Assembly (NCBI GenBank): GCA_964531025.1
Contig: CAZHDY010000001.1
Location: 1,054,001-1,118,000 of the forward strand
Direction: 5' to 3'
Length of the DNA: 64,000 nt
Origin: CALMEC01 sp964531025
Lineage (GTDB): Bacteria > Actinomycetota > Thermoleophilia > Miltoncostaeales > Miltoncostaeaceae
The notes under the pieces are model-generated. The model ran no database searches, had not been told where the DNA came from, and saw nothing but the letters and a program-made list of their open reading frames with translations. This document shows positions 8,506 to 17,121 of this stretch, in pieces (the first letter of the stretch is position 1; each line of letters begins with the position of its first letter). The position numbers and the translations under genes are program-made.

Positions 8506-9073
8506 GGCGAGCTCCTGTCATGGCATTGGTAAGGGCGCTGATACCCCTGGCAAAGCGAACGCGTGCCGTCGCCGGCGTGCAGCCGAGCCTTCGAGCGATG
8601 TCGTCGTACGAGCATTCCTCCATCACTCGGAGGGTGACCGTCTCACGCAGAACGGGGCTGAGTCCATCAAGCGCGGCCGCAAGATCCGTCCGCAGAAGGT
8701 GTGCGTCCACTCTCGAAATGGCGGCCTCTTCATCGCCCTCGTCCACCCGGAGCGACATGCCCAACCGGGCACGAGCACGGGAGGCAACCTTCTTGGTCCT
8801 GAAGTGGTTCCGGATGAGATTTCGCCCGATGCCATAGAGCCACGCGGTCGCGCCACGGTCCGAGCGTTTCTTGAAGCGTCGCAACGAGAGGAGCGCCTGC
8901 GCAAAGCACTCGGCGGTCAGCTCGGTTGCATCAGACGGGTTCCCGACCTGTGCGAGGAACCATCTTTCGAGCACGACCGCGTGGCGTCGGTAAAAGACGG
9001 CAAATGCCTCGGGGTCGGACAGTGCCCGGACCAGGAGATCCTCGTCGGAGGGTTCGTCGGTGCTCAGCGGCAT
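8498..9073 (-). CDS. ECF-type RNA polymerase sigma factor
   Basis: 191 residues with the two ECF domains. Sigma-2 includes DPEAFAVFYRRHA, the core-binding segment ATELTAECFAQALL and the -10 recognition region ending in WLYGIGRNLIRNHFR. Sigma-4 has LSPVLRETVTLRV followed by the helix-turn-helix CSYDDIARRLGCTPATARVR. It would direct transcription of a small regulon under control of the co-encoded membrane protein. The promoter region lies between 9074 and tRNA-Ser(CGA). Family assignment is firm; the stimulus is unknown. Confidence 0.92.
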   Translation of the reverse strand: MPLSTDEPSDEDLLVRALSDPEAFAVFYRRHAVVLERWFLAQVGNPSDATELTAECFAQALLSLRRFKKRSDRGATAWLYGIGRNLIRNHFRTKKVASRARARLGMSLRVDEGDEEAAISRVDAHLLRTDLAAALDGLSPVLRETVTLRVMEECSYDDIARRLGCTPATARVRFARGISALTNAMTGARHD

Positions 9074-9143
9074 ACCTGTACCTAACCGAACGCCCCTGCC
9101 GCGTTACACGTGGCCTCCCAGGTCGTCGCCGACCGGAGCCGCA

Positions 9144-9235
9144 TGGCGGAGAGGGGGGGATTTGAACCCCCGTCGGACCCAAAAGCCCGAAACGGTTTTC
9201 GAGACCGCCGCATTCGACCGCTCTGCCACCTCTCC
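9144..9235 (-). tRNA. tRNA-Ser (anticodon CGA), CCA encoded
   Basis: Minus-strand tRNA with a long variable arm. The acceptor stem GGAGAGG pairs with CCTCTCC, the anticodon loop is CT-CGA-AA within CGGT...ACCG, and the T arm has GGTTCAAATCC. The genomic 3' end reads GCCA, so CCA is encoded. Confidence 0.95.
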
Positions 9236-9341
9236 GCGCGGGAGCGTATCACGGGATCTGCGCCGCGAACCCCTCTGAATCGGCCCCGGAGCCCACGGCC
9301 ATCGGCGACCCCGTCACGCGTCCGGTACGATCCCTCGGCCC

Positions 9342-9430
9342 GGAGAGGTGTCCGAGCGGTCGAAGGAGCACGACTGGAAATCGTGTAAGCGGGATCTCTC
9401 GCTTCGAGGGTTCAAATCCCTCCCTCTCCG
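9342..9430 (+). tRNA. tRNA-Ser (anticodon GGA)
   Basis: Class II tRNA with the long variable arm of serine tRNAs. The acceptor stem GGAGAGG/CCTCTCC has discriminator G, the anticodon loop is CT-GGA-AA, and the T arm has GGTTCAAATCC. CCA is not encoded. It runs divergently from tRNA-Ser(CGA), about 107 nt away. Confidence 0.95.
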
Positions 9431-9470
9431 CCTCCGGAGGCCTGCGGTTCAGCGAGTGAACCGCAGGCGG

Positions 9471-9869
9471 TCACGCGGCCCGTGAGATGTGGATCACCCG
9501 GACCAGGGCCCGCCATCCGACGATCAGCACGGCCGTCGACACGAAGGCCACGATCACGAACGCCGGCGCCGTGCCACGGTCGAAGACGAACCGGCGGATC
9601 AGCATGCCGAGGACGACCATTGGAAACCAGACCATGGCCGCGCGCCTCACCGACAGCGGATCACGGTCGAGCCGCGCGATCGCCGCCATGATCACGTACG
9701 CGATGACGAACGGCGCCGCGATCCGAAGTGGGGCCAGGATGGCGTGTCCCGAGTCGTGCGACGCTCGGCCGAGGGCGGCGAAGACGATGAGCATGGCCAC
9801 ATCGACCACCGCCGCGAGGACGACGAGACGGGTGGTGGCGACGGGACGTGAGCCGGCGTTCGAGGTCAT
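9471..9869 (-). CDS. DUF3054 family membrane protein
   Basis: 132 residues with four hydrophobic segments, matching the DUF3054 profile of actinobacterial integral membrane proteins: an AAVVDVAMLIVFAALGRASHD start, a central RIAAPFVIAYVIMA helix, a middle PLSVRRAAMVWFPMVV segment and a final helix. The characteristic ALGR.SH motif after the first helix is present. Function is unknown across the family. It lies between tRNA-Ser(GGA) and tadA and may be co-transcribed with tadA (same strand, 76-nt gap). Confidence 0.8.
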   Translation of the reverse strand: MTSNAGSRPVATTRLVVLAAVVDVAMLIVFAALGRASHDSGHAILAPLRIAAPFVIAYVIMAAIARLDRDPLSVRRAAMVWFPMVVLGMLIRRFVFDRGTAPAFVIVAFVSTAVLIVGWRALVRVIHISRAA

Positions 9870-9945
9870 GGCGGCATTGTCCCAGGCGCGCCGCCGTGCT
9901 CGGCGTCGCCGGCCCAGGAACGGTCACCTGTCATGTCATGCCACG

Positions 9946-10407
<462 letters not shown>

Positions 10408-10444
10408 CCCGGAGAGTCTACGGCCGTGTGCCCTGAGTGTTCCC

Positions 10445-12529
10445 TCAGCGCCCCTCGGCGTGGACGTGGCTGTCGTCATCCTCGTCCACGGTGTCGCGTG
10501 GGGACTCGGTGACCGTCGGGGTGCCCGCGACATCGGGGATGGAGATGTAGCCCCGCCGCACCGCGCCACCCCGCACCACGGATGTGGCACCGCCGTCACC
10601 CGCACCGTCGTTGGGCGACGCGAGGTCGCTGAGGAGCGCATCGATCTCGTCCTGATCGGCGTCTCCCGCGTCGTTCAGCGCCTGGAGAGAACGCATGAAC
10701 TCCTCGTCCCCGATGGACGAGGAGGCATCGTCCGGCGCCGGGGCATCGTCCGAGGAGTCCGGGTCACCGGACGCGAACCCGGAGGTGTCGTCGGACACGA
10801 CCACGCGGCTCCCGGATTCGGAGACGTCGTCGTGGTCGATCGTCGCCTGTGGGACGACCCCCACGTCCGTCCCGTCTCGCGCGTCGTCCGTCCCGTCGAC
10901 GGACACCGTCGCGTCCCGGTCGGCGCCGGTCGTGGGCGAAGGTTCGCGACCGTCCCGCCGCTCGTCCGCCCCGTCTCCGTTCGACTCATTCCGCGTTCCT
11001 TCGTCGTCCGCGCTCGGGTCGTCGCCGGAAACCGTGGTCGGCGGATCGACCACGTCCGCACCGTTCAAAGAACCTTCACCACGCCGGGGATCGAAGCGAC
11101 GCGTGCTCTCCGGACCGGACGTGATCGCGACCGCGCCGCCCGTGAGGGCGATCTCATCGGGATCGACCAGGGCGCCGGCCCGGGCCGCGGCGGACCAGGT
11201 GATGCGCTCGTTCCTGACGAGGTGCTCATCCTCACGGGGTGCAAGGAGCATGCGCGGGCGCAGAGCGACGACCTCACTGGGGAACGCACCCCCGTCCACG
11301 TCGTCGTACGAGATGAGCGATCCGGCCGGCATCGGTCGCAGAAGTCTGCGTCCGTGAGCCAGTCCGATCGGGAGTACCCGCTTGACCGCCGCCTCGTTCG
11401 CGGGCATCAGCCGGCCGTAGACCGTGTAACCACCGATCCCGTCCAGCTTCTCACCGGCCGCAAGATCACGCTTGGCGACAGCGGCGACCTCGGCGACGAG
11501 GGAGATCGGCGCTCCGGTGTCCTGACCGAGGACTCCGGCCGAGATCACGCTGACCGGCGTCTCGAGCCCCAGCATCTGAACGGGCCGATGGACGCTCGCG
11601 AACCGGCCGGAGGTATCGGTGGCCAGACCGTAGTTGCGGAACATGCGCGCGACGTAGCCGTTCGGTGCCGACAACGTGACGTACACCTCGTAGCGGAGAT
11701 CGTTCTCGACCACGGCACCGTCACGCTGGAGTGCGGACACCACCTCGACCGTGCCGGGACGTTCCAGGACGCCGCCGACCGACTGGGGAACGAGCACTTC
11801 GGCCAGACGATCCGCCCCGCACGGCGGGTAGAGAAGCCCCCGGGTCTGCGGGACGAGACCGCACGCGTTGGCCACGCTGGCCATCTCGATGGCCGACTGC
11901 GTCCCGTCGACGAGCGAGGTGAAGTTGCGGGGGTTGTACCCACGCTCCCGGATCTCGTCCTCCGTGTAGTCGAAGAGTTCCCAGACCGTGTCCGGAGTCC
12001 GTGACTGATACCCACGACGGTGAACGGCTCCGCGCCCGGCGGACATCACCTCGAACCCACTGGCGCGGGCCCAGGTGACGAGATCACAGATGAGTCCGGG
12101 CCGGTCGCCCCGCGCAAGCGAGTAGACGACACCGGCGGCACGGGCCCGGCGAGCGAGTTCGGGTCCTGCCAGAGCATCCGCTGCCGAGTTGGCCATGACG
12201 ACGTGGCAGCCGGCATCGATGGCCGCGGCGGCGTGCGCGATACCGGAGACGGGGACCCCGGTGGCCTCCACGACGACATCGGGCCGCGCGCCGATCAGGA
12301 CATCGACCTCGTCGGTGATGAGACCGGGACGCCGGACATCCGCCTCGTCGACGGCCTCCACGACGGCCAGAGGGTCGGCATCGGCGATCGCCACGATCTG
12401 GATGCCCGCGATCTGGTCCAGTTGGGTGAGGACCATCCGACCGAACGAGCCAAGACCGATGATGCCCACACGCAGGGGCCGACCGTCACGGCGACGTGCG
12501 TCAAGCCGTTGGAGTGCCGTGTTCAGCAC
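10445..12529 (-). CDS. Predicted homoserine dehydrogenase-like oxidoreductase with SAF domain (COG4091 type) and long acidic tail
   Basis: NAD(P)-binding Rossmann protein. VGIIGLGSFGRMV near the N-terminus is the dinucleotide site, followed by conserved segments VVVEATGVPVSG and VVMANSAADALAGPEL. A SAF-like domain follows (RDLAAGEKLDGIGG onward). This order matches COG4091 proteins, whose reaction is not settled in general. The last 200 or so residues are an acidic, Ser/Asp-rich, probably disordered tail that I do not associate with the family. A GTG at 12529 (with GGAAGGA upstream) gives a family-like N-terminus; an in-frame TTG at 12634 would add 35 Arg-rich residues. The product is about 694 residues. 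Its partner pathway is not evident from the neighbours. Confidence 0.8.
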   Translation of the reverse strand: MLNTALQRLDARRRDGRPLRVGIIGLGSFGRMVLTQLDQIAGIQIVAIADADPLAVVEAVDEADVRRPGLITDEVDVLIGARPDVVVEATGVPVSGIAHAAAAIDAGCHVVMANSAADALAGPELARRARAAGVVYSLARGDRPGLICDLVTWARASGFEVMSAGRGAVHRRGYQSRTPDTVWELFDYTEDEIRERGYNPRNFTSLVDGTQSAIEMASVANACGLVPQTRGLLYPPCGADRLAEVLVPQSVGGVLERPGTVEVVSALQRDGAVVENDLRYEVYVTLSAPNGYVARMFRNYGLATDTSGRFASVHRPVQMLGLETPVSVISAGVLGQDTGAPISLVAEVAAVAKRDLAAGEKLDGIGGYTVYGRLMPANEAAVKRVLPIGLAHGRRLLRPMPAGSLISYDDVDGGAFPSEVVALRPRMLLAPREDEHLVRNERITWSAAARAGALVDPDEIALTGGAVAITSGPESTRRFDPRRGEGSLNGADVVDPPTTVSGDDPSADDEGTRNESNGDGADERRDGREPSPTTGADRDATVSVDGTDDARDGTDVGVVPQATIDHDDVSESGSRVVVSDDTSGFASGDPDSSDDAPAPDDASSSIGDEEFMRSLQALNDAGDADQDEIDALLSDLASPNDGAGDGGATSVVRGGAVRRGYISIPDVAGTPTVTESPRDTVDEDDDSHVHAEGR

Positions 12530-12962
12530 GCGGCGTCCGTCCTTCCGTCCATAGGGACGCAGGGCGATGCGACCGACTCTGCCGTTCCTTTTCCGTACCT
12601 CGTCATCCGTGACCTCGGAAACCCTCGAACTCAACCTCGTTCTTCGCTAAGTATCGACAGGAACCTACGAGAACTTCACTCCTCCACGGTCGAACGAGGC
12701 CGACGGCCGCGACGGAAGGGTCCCCGACGATGGGCCCGATTTCCCTCCGCCCTGCCGGACATGCATGCCGCGGCGCTCCGCCGAACCGACGCAAAATGGC
12801 GATGCCTACGGAACCGACCGAGGGCTCGTCGTCCACCGATCCGGTCACAATGGAACCGGTCGGCGATGCGACCGCAAGGAGGAACCGCCCTCGACGAGAA
12901 GTCATTCGTTCGGGCACTACCGTGTCGCCACAGCACCCACCCACAGCCGCTCGTCTCTCCGA
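12530..12962. other. Divergent intergenic region before the VanW gene
   Basis: About 430 nt between two divergent genes; it should hold both promoters. Frames running through it have no ribosome binding site and give low-complexity Arg/Pro translations. If the TTG at 12634 is used by the dehydrogenase-like gene, the gap shrinks to about 330 nt. No strong hairpin or repeat was found. Confidence 0.5.
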
Positions 12963-14843
12963 ATGTCCCCGTCCGCGTCCGAAAGTTCCACCGAAGACCG
13001 TCGCGAACGCCGCGTCCTTGCCCTCCAGCGGCGGCGACGCCGACGCCGCATGCAGCGCATCACGGGGCTCGCGCTCGTCGTCGTCGCCCTGGCGGCGGGA
13101 GGCGTCATCCTCAGCACGGGTTCCGACACGATCCCGAACGGGGTGCGCATCGACGGCATCGATGTGGGTGGCCTGAGCCCGGACGCAGCGCGCACGAAGC
13201 TGACCGCCGCCGTCGACACCGACCTGACCCGGATGATCCAGCTCACGGACCCCGAGGAGGGGCGCACGATCGTCCAGGTCCAGGCCGCCACGCTCACCTC
13301 GGGCGCCGACATCGACGGAGCCGTCGACACGGCGAAGAATGCCCGCGGTCGGTTCGGGCGGGTTCTCGCACGCGTCGGCCTGGCGGGGTCGAAGGACATC
13401 CCGCTCACGTACAAGCTGCGCAAGGCCGGAATCGACGACGTCGTCAGCCGAACGGGTAAGACCATGACCCAGGTGCCGCGGGCGGCCACCGTCCGCGTGA
13501 GCGGCGATACCGTCGTCACGACGAAGGCCCAGAACGGACGCCGGGTGGATCGCGCCGTTCTCACCCAGCGCTTGCGGGCGTTGCCCGAGACCGTCGAGAT
13601 TCCGCTGTCGACGATCACGGCAGCACCGGACGATGCGGAGGCCGAACGTGCGCGTGCCCTGGGCGAGCGCATCCGGGCCACGGCCCGTGACGTGACGCTC
13701 GGCGGCCGCACCACCCTGCTCACCCCACGCGCGCAGAGCAACGCCCTGCGCTTCCCGGCGAAGAAGGGCGTGATCGACGTACAGCTGAACGGCAACGTGC
13801 TGCGGAGCGCCCTCGTCGCGGGACTGGGTGTCACGGAGGGCCCGCCACGCAATGCGAGGATCGCCGTGAACGGCAACGTCGCACGGGTGGTCCCCTCGCA
13901 GCCGGGCACCCGGCTGGACACGGATGATCTGAGCAAGAAGATCGTCGCGAACCCCGATCAGGTCGCCGTGACGGCCCGCGTCACCCGCACCCCGGCCACC
14001 TTCCGGACGAAAGACGCGCAGGCGCTGAAGATCCGAGAGAAGGTCGGCGAGTTCACCACCGAGTACGCCTGCTGCCAGAACCGCACCGTCAACATCCAGG
14101 TGGCCGCCAGGACCATCAACGGCACGATCGTACGCTCCGGTGAGCGTTTCTCCCTCAACGAGGCACTGGGCGAACGCACCGCGGCCAAGGGGTACCTTGA
14201 GGCCCCAATGATCGCGGGCAGCGAGCTCGTGGATTCGATCGGAGGGGGTATCAGCCAGGTCGCGACGACCACCTACAACGCGGCGTTCTTCTCGGGCCTC
14301 GAGATCATCGCCCACACGCCGCACAGCTTCTATATCAGCCGCTATCCGAAGGGACGCGAGGCCACGATCAGCTCCGGGTCACCGGATCTTGTGTTCCGCA
14401 ACGACTGGGACGCGGCCGTCTACATCTCGGCGACGGCGACCGACAACGCGATCACGGTGGCGATGTATTCGTCGAAGCTGGGCCGTCGCGTGGAGACCGA
14501 GACCGGCGAGAGCACCAACGTCAAGCAACCGGAGACCCTCGAACGGCTGAACCCGTCGCTGGAGCCCGGGACGCGGAAGGTGGTCCAGTCGGCCGGATCC
14601 GCGGGTTTCGCCGTCTCCTACACACGGAAGGTGTACCGGGGGACGACGCTCCACCGGGACGAGACCTACCGGTGGACCTACCAGCCGCAGAACGCGATCG
14701 TGGAGGTCGGCCCGGCGCTGCCCGACCCGCCCGCGAAGGAGGATCCTCCGAATACGGGGACCACGACGGGCGAGACACCGCCCGCGACGTCCACATCCCC
14801 CGGTCCATCGACGACGACTACCACCACTCCGTCGACGCGGTAG
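12963..14843 (+). CDS. VanW family membrane-anchored cell-wall protein
   Basis: 626 residues. A basic cytoplasmic N-terminus (RRRRRRRM) is followed by one membrane helix (about 30-50), placing the rest outside the cell. Residues about 55-350 hold two repeats of the peptidoglycan-binding-like YoaR module (PNGVRIDGIDVGGLSPDAAR). The VanW domain spans about 366-500, with the signature YACCQNRTVNIQVAARTING, FSLNEALGER and GGGISQVATTTYNAAF. A Pro/Thr/Ser-rich tail ends the protein. VanW was named for its presence in vancomycin-resistance clusters, but most family members are chromosomal wall proteins of unknown activity; nothing here indicates resistance. The ATG at 12963 is taken as start because the upstream extension is not protein-like. 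Confidence 0.88.
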   Translation: MSPSASESSTEDRRERRVLALQRRRRRRRMQRITGLALVVVALAAGGVILSTGSDTIPNGVRIDGIDVGGLSPDAARTKLTAAVDTDLTRMIQLTDPEEGRTIVQVQAATLTSGADIDGAVDTAKNARGRFGRVLARVGLAGSKDIPLTYKLRKAGIDDVVSRTGKTMTQVPRAATVRVSGDTVVTTKAQNGRRVDRAVLTQRLRALPETVEIPLSTITAAPDDAEAERARALGERIRATARDVTLGGRTTLLTPRAQSNALRFPAKKGVIDVQLNGNVLRSALVAGLGVTEGPPRNARIAVNGNVARVVPSQPGTRLDTDDLSKKIVANPDQVAVTARVTRTPATFRTKDAQALKIREKVGEFTTEYACCQNRTVNIQVAARTINGTIVRSGERFSLNEALGERTAAKGYLEAPMIAGSELVDSIGGGISQVATTTYNAAFFSGLEIIAHTPHSFYISRYPKGREATISSGSPDLVFRNDWDAAVYISATATDNAITVAMYSSKLGRRVETETGESTNVKQPETLERLNPSLEPGTRKVVQSAGSAGFAVSYTRKVYRGTTLHRDETYRWTYQPQNAIVEVGPALPDPPAKEDPPNTGTTTGETPPATSTSPGPSTTTTTTPSTR

Positions 14844-14874
14844 CCGATTGACCGCGGAGGCTGCGCACCTCGAG

Positions 14875-15216
14875 TCACGAGGTCGGGCTCAGAGGCGTCA
14901 GCTCCGAGAAGAGCGCCCCCGCCTCGGCGATGTCGGTGAGCGGCACGTACGTCGACACCTCGTCGTACCGCGCCCACATCTCAAGGACAACGGGGTCCTT
15001 GTGTGCCGCGGCGATCGCCTCCTCGGACTCCCACTCGAAGACCTCGACCACGGTGCCGTCCCGCGCAAGGCCCATGATCGGCTCCCTGTCTGTGGCGAGC
15101 CCACGTTCACGGAGGATCGGAACGTGCCTGTGCATGAGCGCATGCAACTCGGCCTCGCATCCCGGCTTCGGCCGGTAGCACGCGATCACGATCCTCGTGG
15201 AGTTCGGGACGTCCAT
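14875..15216 (-). CDS. Small alpha/beta-barrel (ABM-like) protein, unknown function
   Basis: 113 residues beginning MDVPNSTRIVIACYRPKPG. The pattern of strand, long helix with HALMHRHVPILRERGL, and a later EVFEWESEEAIAAAHKDP segment resembles dimeric ferredoxin-like (antibiotic-biosynthesis-monooxygenase or Dabb-type) folds. No catalytic residues can be assigned. It is cytoplasmic, without signal or membrane segments. It converges with the VanW gene, 31 nt away. Confidence 0.65.
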   Translation of the reverse strand: MDVPNSTRIVIACYRPKPGCEAELHALMHRHVPILRERGLATDREPIMGLARDGTVVEVFEWESEEAIAAAHKDPVVLEMWARYDEVSTYVPLTDIAEAGALFSELTPLSPTS

Positions 15217-15354
15217 CGGGCATCGACCCTATCGGGAACCGCCGGCACTGGCGCAGACGGCGACGCACAGGTGCGGTGACGTCACGCCGGACATGCCCAC
15301 AGACGCTCCCGCGTGAGAGGCCGACTCGATGCGACGTCGATGGCCCAAAACACG

Positions 15355-15379
15355 AAAAGCCCCGTCATCCAGGGCTTTT
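15355..15379 (-). terminator. Terminator downstream of tRNA-Arg
   Basis: Inverted repeat AAAAGCCC / GGGCTTTT with a 9-nt loop, immediately after the tRNA 3' end. Read on the minus strand it ends in a run of T, which fits intrinsic termination. Confidence 0.75.
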
Positions 15380-15384
15380 CCGAG

Positions 15385-15458
15385 CGCGTCAGGCAGGATT
15401 CGAACCTGCGACCTTTGGTTTCGTAGACCAACGCTCTATCCGACTGAGCTACTGACGC
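15385..15458 (-). tRNA. tRNA-Arg (anticodon ACG)
   Basis: 74-nt cloverleaf on the minus strand. The acceptor stem GCGTCAG/CTGACGC, anticodon loop CT-ACG-AA and T arm GGTTCGAATCC are clear. A34 is the substrate of TadA (9946-10407). CCA is not encoded. Confidence 0.95.
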
Positions 15459-15732
15459 ACGGCTGTGCAGCTTACCAGACCGACACCGTCAGAACGCTCA
15501 AGGCCGTCCCGTCACCTGCCGATAAGGAGAGGGAGTCATCTCCCTCCTTGGAGAGGTGTGAATCACTCGCCCAGGTTCGTCGGGTCTGCCTCGGCACCGT
15601 GCTGACGCAGGGGATGGTATCCCCCCTTTGCCATCTCCGTGACGCACGCCGGCCCCACCCTCGCCGTGCAGACCCGCCGTTCCAACCGCAGGGACGCGGC
15701 ATCCCATGACGACGCGCCGATCCCCGATGCGA

Positions 15733-16716
15733 TCAGCGGAGTTGGATCCTCCCCAGGTGCTCACCCAGACCGGCCCAGAAGACATCGCCGCCCGTCCACT
15801 CGAGCATGTTCAGGGCACCGTCCCACAGGAACGTGAGCGATCCGGGATTGCTGATGACCACGATCAGCAGGATCATGATGATCATGGACGACATCGCCAT
15901 GAGACTGGCGCGAATATGGTGGGGCAGGAACGGCGCGATGATCCCGAAGCCGTCCAGACCGGGGATCGGCAGCAGGTTGAGGAGCGCCGTCGCGAACTGG
16001 ATGAAGCCCAGGTACATGAGCGTCCCGCCGAGTAGCGGCTCCGGCTCGACGAGGACGTGCTGCGCCATGAGGACGCAGACGACACCGAAGAGGATGTTGA
16101 CGGCGGGCCCCGCCGCCGACACCAGCGACTGTCTGCCACGCGAGCGGATGTTGCCGTGGTCGATCCAGACGGCGCCACCCGGCAGGCCGATGCCGCCCAT
16201 GAGGAGGAAGAGAACCGGGATGAAGAACGAGAACACCGGCTCGGTGTACTTGCGGGGGTCCATGTTGAGGTAGCCCCGCCCCACAACCGAGTGGTCGCCG
16301 CTCTTGTAGGCGACGAACGCGTGGGCCCACTCATGGAGACAGAGGCTGACGATCCACCCGACCAGCACCGTGAAGAACGCCACGGCCTTGAGCGCGCCCG
16401 GCACATCGCCGAACGCAGCCGTGTCCTCGAACCGGGTGAGGGCGATGCAGAGCGCGAGGAACGTACCGACGAGCGTCCAGAAGACCCATCCCGGACGCCG
16501 TTGCGCGCGGCGGCGCTTGGTCAGCTCGGGCGCGACCTTCGACTCCTCGCGTGCGCTTCCACGGACGCAGTCGACGCACTGCATGCCGACGGCCGCCGTG
16601 ACGAGGCAGTCCGGGCACATAGGGCGCTCACAGCGGGTGCAGGTGAGGAGGGTCTCGCGGCCGGGGTGACGGGCGCAGGTGGGCGTCTGCGTCGAGCTAC
16701 CGTCCTCCAATGTCAC
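15733..16716 (-). CDS. Site-2 protease family (peptidase M50) membrane protein with N-terminal B-box-like zinc finger
   Basis: 327 residues. The N-terminus (about 12-55) holds a Cys/His cluster (TCARHPGRETLLTCTRC, CPDCLV, CVDC) of B-box type. A membrane region follows with HEWAH at 128-132 (metal ligands His128 and His132, catalytic Glu129) and the second M50 motif PIPGLDGFG, which supplies the Asp ligand. Five or six hydrophobic helices are visible. Such proteins cut within membrane helices, often to release anti-sigma factors; three ECF modules occur in this window, but no link is shown. The gene is monocistronic, between tRNA genes. Confidence 0.88.
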   Translation of the reverse strand: MTLEDGSSTQTPTCARHPGRETLLTCTRCERPMCPDCLVTAAVGMQCVDCVRGSAREESKVAPELTKRRRAQRRPGWVFWTLVGTFLALCIALTRFEDTAAFGDVPGALKAVAFFTVLVGWIVSLCLHEWAHAFVAYKSGDHSVVGRGYLNMDPRKYTEPVFSFFIPVLFLLMGGIGLPGGAVWIDHGNIRSRGRQSLVSAAGPAVNILFGVVCVLMAQHVLVEPEPLLGGTLMYLGFIQFATALLNLLPIPGLDGFGIIAPFLPHHIRASLMAMSSMIIMILLIVVISNPGSLTFLWDGALNMLEWTGGDVFWAGLGEHLGRIQLR

Positions 16717-16776
16717 CTGCCTTGTCGTGCGCGACGCGCCGAGATGGTTGATTCCGCGGGATCAACACTTCTGGAA

Positions 16777-16867
16777 CGGAGAGGGAGGGATTCGAACCCT
16801 CGAACCGAGTTTAAGCTCGGTTACCCACTTAGCAGGCGGGCGCTTTCAGCCTCTCAGCCACCTCTCC
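16777..16867 (-). tRNA. tRNA-Ser (anticodon GCT)
   Basis: 91-nt class II tRNA on the minus strand with a long variable stem (AACCGAGC...GCTCGGTT-like). The acceptor GGAGAGG/CCTCTCC, anticodon loop CT-GCT-AA and T arm GGTTCGAATCC are present. It reads AGC/AGT codons. CCA is not encoded. Confidence 0.95.
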
Positions 16868-16930
16868 GTACGGACGACTATGGTACCGAGTCCGGCACGC
16901 GTTTTTCCGCAGGGCGTGGTGCCGTACCGC

Positions 16931-17020
16931 GGAGGGGTGGCAGAGCGGTCGAATGCAACGGTCTTGAAAACCGTCAGGGGTTCACGCCCCTCGAGGGTTC
17001 AAATCCCTCCCCCTCCGCCA
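16931..17020 (+). tRNA. tRNA-Ser (anticodon TGA), CCA encoded
   Basis: Class II tRNA. The acceptor stem GGAGGGG pairs with CCCCTCC, the anticodon loop is CT-TGA-AA, a long GC-rich variable arm is present, and the T arm has GGTTCAAATCC. GCCA at the end encodes CCA. It is divergent from tRNA-Ser(GCT). Confidence 0.95.
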
Positions 17021-17121
17021 TGATCTCTGCCGACCGATTTCCTCGGCCAAGGAATGGAACGGCACGTGTTCCCGCTTGGCGAGAACACGTGGACTCATCG
17101 CGGTCTCATCCAGCGATCTGA

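Noticed and set aside
12603..14324. 573-codon open frame on the minus strand opposite the VanW gene
   Set aside because: Antisense frame created by GC-rich codon structure. The plus-strand VanW motifs are unambiguous, and the antisense product is Asp/Arg/His/Gly-rich without any family features.
12963..14843. Vancomycin-resistance function for the VanW-family protein
   Set aside because: No vanHAX-type ligase, dehydrogenase or dipeptidase genes are nearby; VanW-domain proteins are common wall proteins without a known resistance role.
15522..15549. Imperfect inverted repeat AAGGAGAGGGAG/CTCCCTCCTT
   Set aside because: Contains a bulge, has no U-run and lies in the middle of a 274-nt gap between tRNA-Arg and the M50 gene; may be chance in GC-rich DNA.
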